Made by a program: the position numbers and the translations under genes
Notes under the pieces: generated by a model
Database searches by the model: none
What the model was told of the DNA's origin: nothing
What the model saw: only the letters and a program-made list of their open reading frames with translations
Origin: Vesta saturnalis
Taxonomy: Eukaryota > Arthropoda > Insecta > Coleoptera > Lampyridae
Assembly (NCBI GenBank): GCA_036346205.1
Contig: JARFJB010000390.1
Coordinates: 554,501-618,500 of the forward strand
Reading direction: 5' to 3'
DNA: 64,000 bases
Shown: positions 22,513 through 34,230 of the stretch, one piece after another
Layout: the number at the start of each line of letters is the position of its first letter
How positions within the stretch are numbered: position 1 is the stretch's first letter

Positions 22513-22730
22513 TCTGGTCTGTAAACAAACAAAAAGAGTAATTAACTACTTCAGTATATCTTATTTAAAAAGTTATAGCGTCCCGTTAATTGTAACTATA
22601 AGGTTAACGTCGGAACTACGGACCGAAACTAGTATTAGCTTGCAAAATCCTTCACCACACTGTAAGGTTACAGTAACACTGAATACATACTTGCAAAACA
22701 TGAAGCTACTGAGCGCCGGCAGTAGGAGGG
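21610..22730 (-). mobile_element. Second piggyBac-type element, one end preserved
   Basis: A decayed piggyBac transposase on the minus strand begins at 22,512. Upstream of it the sequence reaches CGCCGGCAGTAGGAGGG directly followed by TTAA (22,731-22,734), so the element end reads CCCTCCTACTGCC inward with a TTAA site, as expected for piggyBac. The other end is not found left of 21,610; the copy is truncated there. It is a different subfamily from the 16.4-kb element, with a different terminus and protein. Confidence 0.8.
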
Positions 22731-22817
22731 TTAAGATATACGCCAATTAGCTTTGAATTTCGACAGGGTCGGTCTGGCAGAACGCATTTCAACCTAGGAA
22801 GGTTAAGTGGGACACGT

Positions 22818-22829
22818 TGTGTGTGTGTG

Positions 22830-22902
<73 letters not shown>
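22818..22902. repeat. Compound (GT)n(AT)n microsatellite
   Basis: About 10 GT units followed directly by about 30 TA units. Confidence 0.95.
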
Positions 22903-22904
<2 letters not shown>

Positions 22905-25190
22905 TTGCAACTTGCATCATGTTACTCTGGTGATTTCGTTTTGGACGTAAATGCCACTTATCAAATGTTTTAACAATTCCAAAGTATATTACGTAGATTG
23001 CCACGCACTTATCTTTAGTGACATAATTTGTTATATCGATGGTCACCGGTATCACAAATCACAAATATGATAAAAATCTAAAATTCGTAAAAATGTAGTA
23101 CTTCGTTCGCACAGTAATGCGTCATTCTATTGGTAGTGAAGGCTACACATTTAACAGAAGGGCCGTGGTGATATAAAGTACACATGGACACACACACACG
23201 TGCGCGCATTTACGTAGATCCACCACCCACGCACGCAGACAGACACACACACGCACGCACACGAGGACGTGCACGTATCCCCCCATATACACACACATCG
23301 CGCTCTTCTGATTTAAATCCTGCGTCTTCATATAAGTTATTCAAAATCAATAGCTTAAGTAACACAGATTCTCAACATTGCAAGTTGTGTGACAAAAAGT
23401 GTCAATTGTCAAATGGACTTGTTATGCAATCCGAGATTCGGTATATCAAAGACATCAAGGAAGGAGTAACCACACTAGGCAATTATTATGAAATAGCCTA
23501 GGAAATAATTTAATTTTTTTTACGTTGATTCAAAAAACGAACACTGCATCACTTTTAGTGTAAAAAGTTATCGATTAGTGCACTATTGTAATAAAAACTT
23601 TGTAGTACGCTACGATTCGTACTAACGTCATTTAGAGTATACAACTGCAAATGTAGAAATGTAAGTAAAATTTGTATTGACAACAGAACCAAGCTTCATT
23701 TGTGCAGATGCTAAAGATTTTAGCCTATTACGCTTTTGATTTCATGTTTTGAAATAGTATTGTTTAAATATGTGAAACGTTATTAGGACATTGTATAAAT
23801 ATTATTTAATAATCAATCATAACTAAGTATTACATCATTATAAATTTTTTTTACCGATACTTATGGTCACTTAGTAAAACCGTTTTTTAAATGAATGTAG
23901 AAAAAATATTATATGTAACTCGTTCAAAAAGCGTTCATTGCACTCGAAGTGTTGTCAAACACGCGAATGTCGCGTGCAACAGTCAATAACTTTTTCACAT
24001 GTTGCATAAATAACTATTACTTAATAAATATACAAAAAGTTAATTATCCCACGTAAAACAAGTTTTGATTTTTAAACTAGTCACAGACACGTTTCTGGCG
24101 CAAGAAATATGCCACCGATGATTTTTCGTGTATTTTTGGAACATCCCTGTATTCCTGGAACTAGGCACCTTTTTCTAAACAAATTCTATTACCACAAACG
24201 ATCAGGTTCACTTAGGTCATTTGTTTGGCAGCCCGTTGTTCCAATACGGGACATTTCATTATAAAATAATTTGAACAATGACGTAAACATTGTATTTCAT
24301 TTTTTTTTAATATATACCTATGGGAATCTCTCATACGGTAAAGGTTAATATTCTTATATTTAAATCGTGTGAAAGAACATTTTGTGTTTACTTTAGAATG
24401 TAATTCTTTTAATTAGTTGATGAGTGGTTTGTCATTTGATACGTATGTATACTGAAAAGTTACTTACGACATTGAAAAATATAAATTATAAACATTTTCG
24501 ATAACTGTACATAGTGCTCTATATTTATCAATTCTTGGCAGTTCTTTTTTTTTTGGAATTTGTTTGAGAATGTACCATTTAGTTTGAAAATGTAAACTTT
24601 CACAATTATTACGCATAAGTAAGACACTTACCTTCTGGGTTTTTTAAACGGTGTATTTTTCCATGTATATTTTATATAAATTTATACGTTTCAATAAGAA
24701 TTACAGTTATCGTCCTCAGTAAATGGTAATACCTTTAAGAATTACTTAAGATGAGAACAAATTTATAAAATATGAAAAAGATGAAAACGCAAAAATAAAA
24801 ATAAAATAAATAATAATTTTATTACCGTTTAGTTATTTTTTTCATTTTCACTGGATTGTATGTAATAGTAAACTAATTGTAATCAATCATAGGTTAAGTA
24901 ACACATCCAAAGGTTTGGTCATGTTCAACATTCATAATTTAAAGAAGCATATTACCAACACATTTATATTCTTGATGCCAATCTGGTTTTCTTCCTGGGC
25001 TCAGTTGCATTACTGCACCATCTGCTATTACTGACATACGGGGTGTCCAAATAGTGCGGTAAAGTTCTTTTATAGCGTTTTTTATAATAGATACGAAAAA
25101 ATTATAAAAGCACAATTGGTAATCATCTCAAGGTGCATAATCCAAAATTATTTATAAATATACGAGGTACTCTATAACTTCAAACCTATA
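22903..25190. other. Unassigned AT-rich DNA with a CA-rich patch
   Basis: 23,185-23,300 is rich in CA/CGCA dinucleotides and gives meaningless open frames on both strands. A phrase TACGGGGTGTCCAAATAGTGCGG at about 25,036-25,058 (written in two overlapping parts: TACGGGGTGTCC, AAATAGTGCGG) resembles the end of an IS630-type MITE. The minus-strand stretch 25,045-24,965 reads DGAVMQLSPGRKPDWHQEY without stops and is bounded by AG and GT, but nothing identifies it. Confidence 0.4.
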
Positions 25191-25199
25191 CAAACACAC

Positions 25200-26179
25200 C
25201 TTTCTTTAAATGGCATCACATATTTTTTATTTTATATTTCAACCTCTAAGCTGATTAGTTGATTTTGATTGTGTTTGCTAAAGTAGTAAATATTAGTCTC
25301 TTTATTCGCAATACGACGCAGGTGATTCATCATCACTGGATCAAATTTTCCAAGTAACTGCACTAGCTTCCTCTGAATGCCAAATTATTGCCCGCCAAAA
25401 AGAATACTATCGACATTATTCATTCGAGGATAGCAGTCCACCGTAATTTCTCGTTTTGTATCTGCTTTTGTAGCTGCTTGTCTATTCCACTGCAGTTCTT
25501 TAATCGCGCCGATTCTTCTAACCAGCGGTGCATAGCGCGTCGGCGATTCTGAGAATTTTCGTGATTTTTGAGACGCACCGATAAGTCGTCAAATCCTTCA
25601 TCTCCCAAATTAGATTGAAATCTGCGGTTAAATAAGCAGCAGTATAAACAATAAATTTTGTGATTTGGAGTATACAAACCATCTTCTGCCATGAGTTTCT
25701 CCATTTGACATTGCTTTTGAAAAGTGAATATTAGAAAAAATGCCGTCCAACTTTATTTCATGGATATTCCTCATTACTCATTTCGCTCCTTACAAGTCTT
25801 CGTACAATTATTTCGTCTCTGGTTGCAGAGTTAATGAGCGGCTATTTAGAAATAACGTCATAATTAGTATTTTGACGAACTGATGGAGGTAATATCTTTG
25901 ATGTATCGTCTTCTATAATATTTTGATCAGCAGCCTTCATTCTGGCAAAGATATTTTACATGCTGTTCTTCAACTTCTAGGGCTTCATCTGAAGAACTTT
26001 TACCCAGTATGTTTTCATCACTCGGTTATTGAACTAATTCTGATGACCCTCAAAATCCAGATAGATTCTCGCTTCTCTGAAATATTCCAAGCAGTTTTGC
26101 AGACTTCTCAGCTTCTACTTGCTTTCTTCCTTTTTTTTAAGGTTTGTACACCAGATAGTTTTGTTGGAAGTAATGACAT
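25200..26179 (-). pseudogene. hAT-type transposase remnant of the ZMYM1/DUF4371 class
   Basis: From ATG 26,179: MSLLPTKLSGVQTLKKRKK, AKLLGIFQRSENLSGF, then an acidic linker (ALEVEEQHVKYLCQNEGC; DTSKILPPSVRQNTNYDV) with stops. The open frame 25,704-25,420 holds the TTF-type zinc-binding region: DGLYTPNHKIYCLYCCLF, GFDDLSVRLKNHENSQ and RWLEESARLKN. After a frame change comes RKLVQLLGKFDPVMMNHLRR and KHNQNQLISLEVE (about 25,360-25,215), the DUF4371 start. The catalytic core and dimerisation domain are missing. Family knowledge: these proteins are hAT transposases or proteins derived from them; stops and truncation argue that this is a dead copy. Confidence 0.78.
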
Positions 26180-26199
26180 AGTAATTTGTCTCTAAAAAT

Positions 26200-28586
26200 A
26201 ATATTGATATCTATGTTTACTGAAAACACCGAAAGATACGCATAGAGGAAGGTATAAGTATAGGTCACCCAATACGGAGTATAATTCTAGAAGTACGACG
26301 ACAATATGGTAGTGCCGCTAACTATGGGCTTATTCTCCCGCTTGCATAAACAAATTTGCTCAAATTAACAGAGGTGGTAATTCTGGGATAAGAAATATAC
26401 GATTTCGTATAACGATTCTTCGTTTTTTAATGGTTAATGTAGACGAGATTGAAAGGAATAAAAATTATTAAATATATTAAAATGAAAGCGAAACAAAAAA
26501 ACCAAATTTTCAACTTTTTACCCGTTCTCCTGTGGAATCTATAGATAAAAATCGTATACGGCCATTGCCAGACCGCCTGGCACGATTTTCAATACGTATT
26601 GAGTTGTGAATCTACTTATTCTTCTCTACTCTTACTATAAAAAGTTTGATTTTCTCAATTTCAAGAAATTGGTGCGTCGCAACTAGAGCTAGCTGGACTT
26701 TAACGCATTTTCGGCGCTCCCCCCCGGACGGCGCTCGATGCGGTCGCACTGCGCCGTAGGACCGCCACTGGACATAAAGTCCGTCGTCTTCCTTTTATGT
26801 TTTGAACCACTGCAAGGATCTTTACCAACTTTGGAGTTCTTATAGAAGTTAGCTATTACATGAAAATGACAGTTCTACATGTTATGAAGTTAGCGACAAT
26901 GTTGGTATATTTTTTCTCATGCAAGGGAGTGTCTTGCGAGTGTCACCGACCGTGCTACCGCCCTGGATAAGCTGCATCCAAGTAATTTCTTACATTACCA
27001 ATATAATGCGAAGGGACATCATCTTGTTAGAATGTGTCGGCCAAGTTGAATTCAAGCGGATTTCCGGAAATAACATTATTGTTTTTCGGAGTGATAGATA
27101 CTGTTTCGTAGCATTTGAAAGTTTATAAAAAATTTTAGCTACGATGTGATCACTCAAAATGCACGTTTATTTTCTGGGGAAACATTTTTAATACACCAAA
27201 TTATCGCATAGCTCCAATAATAATAACTATTCAATAGGATGCTTATTATTTTTTAAGCATATTTCTTTCATTTTAATAGAGGTATTTTTTGTCTACTTTG
27301 CATTCTTATTCAATCTAGTTTTAATTTCCGAGCAGAACTGCTCTTAGAAATTAAAACGGACAATGCACTATAATCATATATTATTCGATTTTTATTCCTA
27401 CGCCTTATTTCTAACTAAGGAAATATGTTCTCTATCACGTATGTTTTTAAGTCACAAATTTATTGCTTTAATACAGTGCACGAATCTTTGAAAATTACAT
27501 CACCTTACCATAATTTTTATAATACACTTGTCTAGCGTATTTCACTCTGACTAATAAAATTTAAAATTTATTTATTCGTATAGAATAAAACATTATAATG
27601 GTAGTAAAACAAAAATTACTTAATCATAGCATAGAAAGAACTTTATAGGATTTGCAAAACACATAGAATTACAGGAATTTTTGATATTCTATCAACAACT
27701 GAAGTGCAGCGTAAAATTTGCATTTTACAGCTTACCGTAAAATAATTTTTTTTTTAAATCTTTATGGCTTTATTTTTGCATGAAATGTAACATTCATACA
27801 TTATGTGCATTTTTATATCTTTACATGTAGTTTAGATAATGCTAATGACTATAACTGTAGATACGGTTGGATGAATCTGCTACACGGGCATATTAACAAT
27901 ATCATTTAAATTATATTCACCTCTGTAAGAATCTTTTAAAAATATTAAAATAAGGTATATTGTATACTACTGTTAATTATTTTAAACTTTAAACTTAGTT
28001 AATCTATTGTAACTTAATGGTGAGGGAACTATTCACAGCTGTCACTTTTGACTTTATCGTAGTCTTTTACCAGCGCGGTTGGTCTTTAATTTTGTTTTGT
28101 AATTATTTAAATTATTAATTACTAATCCAACAACATTCACATAACCAACCTTTATTTATGACATTTTCGATTTTTGTATCCGGTTTGTTTTAATCTCAGG
28201 GGTCCAATAAAATAGTGGGTCCTATTAGACAATTTCCTCTAGGTGTTTCATTACTTATACTTGAAATTTGGTATATACCTTCTATGTACCAACAAGAAAT
28301 TCCTGATTTTGTAATAAACTTTTAAAAGAACGAGAACAGACTAAAAAGCCTAACTGTAAGATTTGTTGTAAACCTTTACGTAGTATTCCACCCAACGAAA
28401 TGTTACTGTTGATTCTGCATGGTATTATATGTTATGACTATTACACAATGTTATTGAGAACTTTTTACTAGTGGGTCTTAAAATCACCAAAAAAAAGATA
28501 TTTAAGCTGTGCAAGTATTCGCGAAGAACTACATACACTAAAATGAACAAGAGCACCATCATATATACAGTATGTATATATACACA
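26200..28586. other. Unassigned AT-rich DNA with one GC-rich patch
   Basis: 26,703-26,768 is strikingly GC-rich (GCGCTCCCCCCCGGACGGCG and a following CGATGCGGTCGCACTGCGCC) in an otherwise AT-rich region. The open frame at 26,919-27,128 has no recognisable motif. No transposon ends were assigned. Confidence 0.4.
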
Positions 28587-31225
28587 CAGGGTCCGGCAAC
28601 AAGAGCGCCTTTTTCTATATCTTTAGATTAATAAAATTTGGAATGCAGTTATAGTTTGCATATATAGTGTGCATATTTTAAAATTATTCACGCGAATACA
28701 GGTTGTTTATTTAAAGAGGACTAAATTATTATAAAAAAATTTAAATGGAACACCCTGTATATTATTACTTTTTTGAATTCTACACATTGTTCCTAACAAA
28801 TTCGCAATGTCCCTATCTCTAAATATAGCCGTTTTTGAGTTATTTCGATTTTTCTAAAAAAAATTGAAATTACAGTTTGCTTTGTTGAAAAATAAAAGTG
28901 ATCTAATTTATATGAGAATAAGTACACAGGTAGAGCTTCTTTTTAATGTGAAGAAAATGACATAATTGCATACAGGGTGCTTATAATTGACTTGCCAATC
29001 AACCATTACTCGAACTAGTAAAAGTGTACTTTTTCAAATACAACTCCCTATCCCTAAATATAGCCGTTTCCGAATTATTTTCAATTTTTCAAAATGTATA
29101 AGATTATTGAGACATTTTTAAATCTATGGCATCGTATAGATAAAAAAGAACATCATAAAACAATTGTATTATACATTAAAAAACGCAACAGAAACTAATA
29201 TATTATGATAGAAGACTAATTACAATTTTTGTACTGGAGGCATTGCATGTTAACAAGAATTTGACAAATATTTACTTCAATTTCAAGTAAAATTCTAAAA
29301 TCAAGTGTGCTTCTTATAAAAATTGAATGTTTGACGTAAATAAATAAAACTAGTTAACCATTTACGAGCGTTATTGTTAGTAATCAAGATTTTTATAAAA
29401 GGAATTTTACACAAAATGAGTTAGTTGATAAGAAACTGTTTATTGGCCAACAGAATTTATGCTGAAAGATATGCAGGTAGAAGACATCCAAACGCAAGAT
29501 CATTTCAGAAAGTTATGAGTAGATTTATTGCAACTTCATGTGCCAATTACTCCAAACATGAACGTGTTAAACCTTCTATAAATGAAGATAGTGAATTGAG
29601 GGTTCTTCTCGCCATCGAAGAGGATCATCACAGATGCCAAAAGGACATAAGTGAAATAGTTAGTATAAGTGAGAGATCAGTAGGCCGTCTTTTAAAGAAG
29701 AATCGCTTACATCCCTATCATATTCAGTTACACCAAGAATTGAGCGATGCAGACTTCGATCATAGAGTAAGATTTTGTAACTGGGCCAGAGAAAAAATTA
29801 CTCAAAACCCAAATTTTTTTTATAATATTTTATGGACAGACGAATCAACATTTCATAAGAATGGATTTGTTAATACACATAATTTTCATTATTATTCCTC
29901 AGAAAATCCACATTTATTAAGACAAGTTGATAATCAACATAAGTGGTCTTTAAGTGCCTGGGGTGCCATGGTAGGGAATTATGTCATCGGTCCATTCTTT
30001 TTTGATGGACACTTGAATGGTGAGAAGTACCTAAACTTTTTGCGTAACGATTTACCGGGCTTATTAGAAAATATTACTCTTGATATTAGAGCCACAATGT
30101 GGTATCAACATAATCACTACTCTGCAGATGTAAGAGATTACCTCAATAGAGTCTTTCCAGATAAATGGATTCGGTGAAATGGACCTGTGAGGTGGTCAGC
30201 TAGGTCCTCTGATCTGACAAGAATAGATTTCTTTTTATGGGGATACATAAAAAGTATTGTCTATAGGGAACCAACAACCACTGCCGAAGATATGCGTAAT
30301 CGTATAACACAGGCTTTTCATAGCATTACTCCTGAGGTATTGCGTAGAGTTGAACAATCCTTTAAAGATCGACTTCAGGTCTGCATCCGAGAAAACGGAC
30401 AACATTTTGAACAATTATTATAAATCATTATCGGTAATGATTAGCGTTAAATTATTATTTTTTTATTTTATTAGTTTTGTATTTTTAGAAATAATTTTAA
30501 TAATTATGGTGTATTAGTTTCTGTTGCGTTTTTTAATTTGCAATACAATTGTTTTGCACTGTTTTTTTTCTATTTATACGAGGCCATGGATTTAGAAAAA
30601 TGTTCCAATAATCTTATACATTTTGAAAAATTGAAAATAATTCGAAAACGGCTATATTTAGGGATAGGGAATTGTATATCGAATTGGTAAGGGTTAATAT
30701 GTAGAAACCAAAAACGGAATAATATACATACATATACTATTTTGAAAAAGTAAACTTTTACTAGTTGGAATAATGTCTGATTGGCAAGTAAATTGTAAAC
30801 ACCCTGTATGCAATTATGACATTTTCTTTGCATTATAAGAAAGCTCTATCTGTGTACTTCTTCTGATATAAATTAGATAACTTTTGTTTTTCAACGGTTA
30901 AGGAGGTACACTTTCAAAGCTATCTCAGTAATTTCAATTTTTTTTATAAAAATCGACAAAACTAAAAAAACGGCTATATTTAGGGATAGGGAAATATATT
31001 GCGAATTTGTTAGGAACAATGTGTAGAATTCAAAAAAGTAATAATATACAGGGTGTTCCATTTAAATTTGTTTTATTATAGTTTGGTCATCTTTAAATAA
31101 ACAACCTGTATACAGGTGAATAATTTTAAAACATGCACACAACTAAACTATAACCGTATCCCAAATTTTACTAGGTTATATGAAACGGAAAATATAGAAG
31201 AAGGCGCTCTTGTTGCCGGACCCTG
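28587..31225 (+). mobile_element. Tc1/mariner-type transposon F with about 620-715-bp terminal inverted repeats
   Basis: The outer ends read CAGGGTCCGGCAACAAGAGC on the left and its reverse complement ending CCCTG at 31,225 on the right. The inverted arms run 28,587-29,203 and 30,509-31,225, and both contain blocks such as ACGGCTATATTTAGGGATAGGGA and the internal phrases CAGGGTGTTCCATTTAAA and CAGGGTGCTTATAATTGA (each partly diverged). Both ends lie beside TATATA-type sequence. The transposase is on the plus strand in the 1.3 kb between the arms. Confidence 0.93.
29416..30423 (+). pseudogene. Tc1/mariner transposase F, second catalytic Asp deleted, two stops
   Basis: ATG at 29,416 is followed two codons later by TAG; the same frame is then open from 29,425 to 30,175. 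It encodes a shortened DUF4817-like start (RIYAERYAGRRHPNARSF), a second helix-turn-helix (DISEIVSISERSVGRLL), RLHPYHIQLHQELSDADF, ILWTDESTFHKNGFVN (first Asp) and GPFFFDGHLNGEKYLNFL. Where relatives read QxDGAPPHYS, this copy reads QHNHYS, so the second Asp and several residues are gone. TGA at 30,175 replaces Gly in the KWIGRNGP motif. The last part is in the same frame: SSDLTRIDFFLWGYIK (third Asp) and ENGQHFEQLL. About 335 aa long and well preserved apart from these defects. Confidence 0.92.
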
Positions 31226-31832
31226 TATATATATGTACAGGGTGTCCCAACGATAGAGTAAAGTAAGTTTATGCTTAACTAGAATTATTTGTGTAAATAT
31301 TGTATGGACCATGGGGTAGAGGTAAGAAGTGTGCATTTTTTAAAATATTGGAAGTTATACAGGGTGCAGAAAAGCAGGACGTGAAAAGTATGATTTTTAA
31401 ATAGAACACCGTATTTGATTTTAGTTTTAATTTTACGTGTCCATACAAACATATTTTGTCATACAAAGATTGGCTGAAAGTTTTAGTTCTTGAGATATTC
31501 GCGTTTAAAGATTATTATGGTCATTTTCGTGGGTTGATGAATGGCAATTGTTCCGTTATTTCACAATAAAAAATTGATATTTCGTGTGAAAAATGAGTGA
31601 TATTATACTAACGTTTAGACCTAGTAGTATTTCTAATTTTCTCAACAGGGTGTTTGTTATAACCATTCAAATTTGAAAATTCTCAAATTAAAAAATTAGT
31701 TTTTAATTGCACACTATATATTTTATTTCATTTTATTCGGGATTAAAAATCTATCATTTTGTTAAATATATCCTATATCTATTTTGATAGTTCTCGAGGA
31801 ATTTCGATTTTTCACACTAGCTACTTTATTTT

Positions 31833-31968
31833 CGATAACATTGCATTGCATGGATCTTGGTAGCCATGGAAAATAATAATTGCGTTACTAAGATACAGAG
31901 GTGGTTTGTTTTATTTCGTCGCAATTGTTTTCCATGGCTACACGATCCACAATAATGTTATAGTATCG
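31833..31968. repeat. Inverted repeat (hairpin), arms about 50 bp
   Basis: Arm 31,833-31,884 (containing GATCTTGGTAGCCATGGAAA) pairs with 31,920-31,968 (containing TTTTCCATGGCTACACGATC) across a 35-bp loop, with a few mismatches. Lies within element G. Confidence 0.8.
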
Positions 31969-32939
31969 TAGTTGTAAAACATTTAATATAGATGAATGAT
32001 ATTTAAATATTGAAAATTTAATAAATTTATAAAATAATATATAATAGATATATTATATATATAATATAGTATATATTAATTATATATATTTATTTATTTA
32101 TATTTATTAATAAAATATATGGTGAATTAAAAATTGATTTGCTTTATAGAAATTTGAGAATTTTATAATTAATAATGTATAATCATGTTAACATTTGAGT
32201 AATAATTAGAAATACTATTTGTACTAAACGTTTATGTAAAATATCAAAATAATTTTTAAAAATATAATGTAATATTCAGAAATAATGGAACATTGAAATT
32301 CATCAACAGATTTAATAATTGTTTCACAAATTTTAACGTACAATTATCGTTAAGAACGTAAAACGTTTCAACATTTTATGAAAATTTTAATGTATTTACA
32401 CGTAATTAAAGCTGAAAATCAAATAGATTGAATGTTCGTAAAATTTAGAAAAGATAGATTTAGTCCTGTCAAAAATGTTAACGTTGCAAATATTATAATA
32501 CAATTTATGCCACATGGGATAAATATTAGCAAATAATTAGAAAATTTAAGAAAATTTCTACTGTGTTTACATTCCCGATATGAGTAAATAGTATATAAAA
32601 AAATGTTAAATATGGTTCCATAATCAATTTAAAGATTATAAGTAAGATATCCATTTTGATGAATATAGAATGCTCTATCTTTATATTGGATTAAAAAGAT
32701 CATGTAAGCGTTCCTTCGAAAGTCATTGACTTAGGTATATAAATTCAAGATTTAAGGACACTGAATTACAAAATTATTTATTGTTTAGGAGGGAATGTGA
32801 GATTACTGAGAATAGAAATTTTCATCGTAATTGTGTTTCCATATGAAACACCTTTTTCAAGAGGTTCGATTGAACAGTGATGTTGTGTAAATCTAATTTT
32901 AAATGAGAATGTCAATATTGGTAAAGTAAAATTGGATTC

Positions 32940-33385
32940 TGTTTTTCCATGGAATATGGGCCCATATTTTTTAATGGTAACTTAATCAGCAAATACCTGA
33001 TATGTTAAAATTTTCGCAGGTTTAACGATTTACCGCTTGATTATCGTTGCTCAATTTATTTTCAACACGATGGCTGTCCGGCCCATTATTCTCGTATTGT
33101 TGTAGACTGGCTAAATAGCGAATTTGGAGACAACTGGATTGGCAGAAATGGTCTAGTTTTATGGCCCCCAAGGAGCCCCGACTTGACAGTTTTGGATTTT
33201 TATTTGAGGGGCGTCTAAAACAAATTGTTTGCAAGGAACACTTACGTAATAATATGGAAATGTTAATACATCGGATAAGAGATGCTATTGCATCTTTAAC
33301 AATTCAAGAAATTCGCAGTAGTTATAAGGAGCTACGACTTAGAATTGAATTGTGTACAGAGACGGATGGTGGGTTAATCCAATAG
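32940..33385 (+). pseudogene. DD41D Tc1/mariner transposase G, C-terminal part
   Basis: Plus strand: GPIFFNGNLISKYLIC then a stop, then RFNDLPLDYRCSIYFQHDGC with PAHYSRIVVDWLN (second Asp), NWIGRNGLVLWPPRSPDL and TVLDFYLRG (third Asp). 41 residues separate the two Asp. A one-base shift then continues RLKQIVCKEHLRNN to ELRLRIELC at about 33,355. The N-terminal domains and the first Asp are missing. LRG replaces the usual LWG. Confidence 0.85.
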
Positions 33386-33411
33386 TTAAAAATGTTGCTG
33401 ATTTTTTTTTC

Positions 33412-33640
33412 GATTTAAGGACACACTGTATTAATATTGAAAATTTGATTACAAATTTGTTCGTTATAACATTAAGCACAAATTTTTATTCCTTTGTGAT
33501 TTTTTCGTAAAATTAATGAATCTTTTTTCCTTTGTTTTTATTCTATGAACACACTGTATTAATATTGAAGACTTGATTACAGATTTGTTCGTTATAAATC
33601 AAGCCCAAATTTTTATTCCTTTGGCCTTTTTTTGGAAACC
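33412..33640 (+). repeat. Imperfect tandem duplication, about 125-bp period
   Basis: ACACACTGTATTAATATTGA, TTGATTACA, ATTTGTTCGTTATA and CAAATTTTTATTCCTTTG recur in the same order from 33,421 and from 33,545. Confidence 0.8.
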
Positions 33641-34222
33641 AAAGGAGAAAATTTTAACATTTTCGTTTTAAAATCTGGGTGATATTTGGTATGTACCCAC
33701 TATTTTGAATTCCCTACATTTTTTTTTTAATAAAATTTTTTGATATCTCTTTCAAAAAGGACTGTTTACCTAACAATATTTTACATACCTAGTTACCACA
33801 GGTGCGTCCTAAACATGAATACATTTTTAATTCGGTAGAAGCTAATTGCTATACAGGCAGATCAAAACCCCATAAACTGTTTTTTGAAATAAAAATATTT
33901 TTTGTTATTTTGCCCTCTTGTCACCTCAACCCGGCGATATACTGTATATAGCGCGTGTCCTTTTTTTAACGAAATCTGTACATCTTAAAGTAACATAGGT
34001 AGTTTTTTGTGTAAAAAGTTTTATGAAACCGTCCTCTAAGGCTCTTTTGGAGAAAAACGGCCATGTAAGACAATCGCTAATATCTCACCTTCACACATTA
34101 AAAATGCGATTCCGTTATATGGGAGTTTTTCAGTTACAAATGATTTGTTGTTTTGATTTACATTCCACAAACAGATTATTTCGTTGGTGAGAATAAATTT
34201 TGACTCCAACTGGAGATTTTGT
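33641..34222. other. Unassigned DNA left of the hAT MITE
   Basis: No coding signal recognised. Rejoining the flanks of the hAT MITE restores a short stretch (about 34,180-34,230 plus 35,204-35,290) without stops in one frame, but it resembles nothing I know. Confidence 0.35.
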
Positions 34223-34230
34223 GCAAGTTG

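Larger units (their letters stand above)
31236..33390 (+). mobile_element. Tc1/mariner-type element G, degraded, boundaries approximate
   Basis: Starts with TACAGGGTGTCCCAACG near 31,235, with further internal TACAGGGTGCAG (31,361) and ACAGGGTGTTTG (31,648), the same style as the TIRs of D and F. A C-terminal transposase fragment sits at 32,940-33,385. A clear right terminal repeat was not found. About 1 kb of AT-rich DNA (32,000-32,900) separates the TIR-like part from the transposase. Confidence 0.55.

Noticed and set aside
25420..25704. Domesticated ZMYM-like host gene
   Set aside because: Neighbouring parts of the same protein are in other frames and broken by stops, so a decayed hAT copy is more likely.
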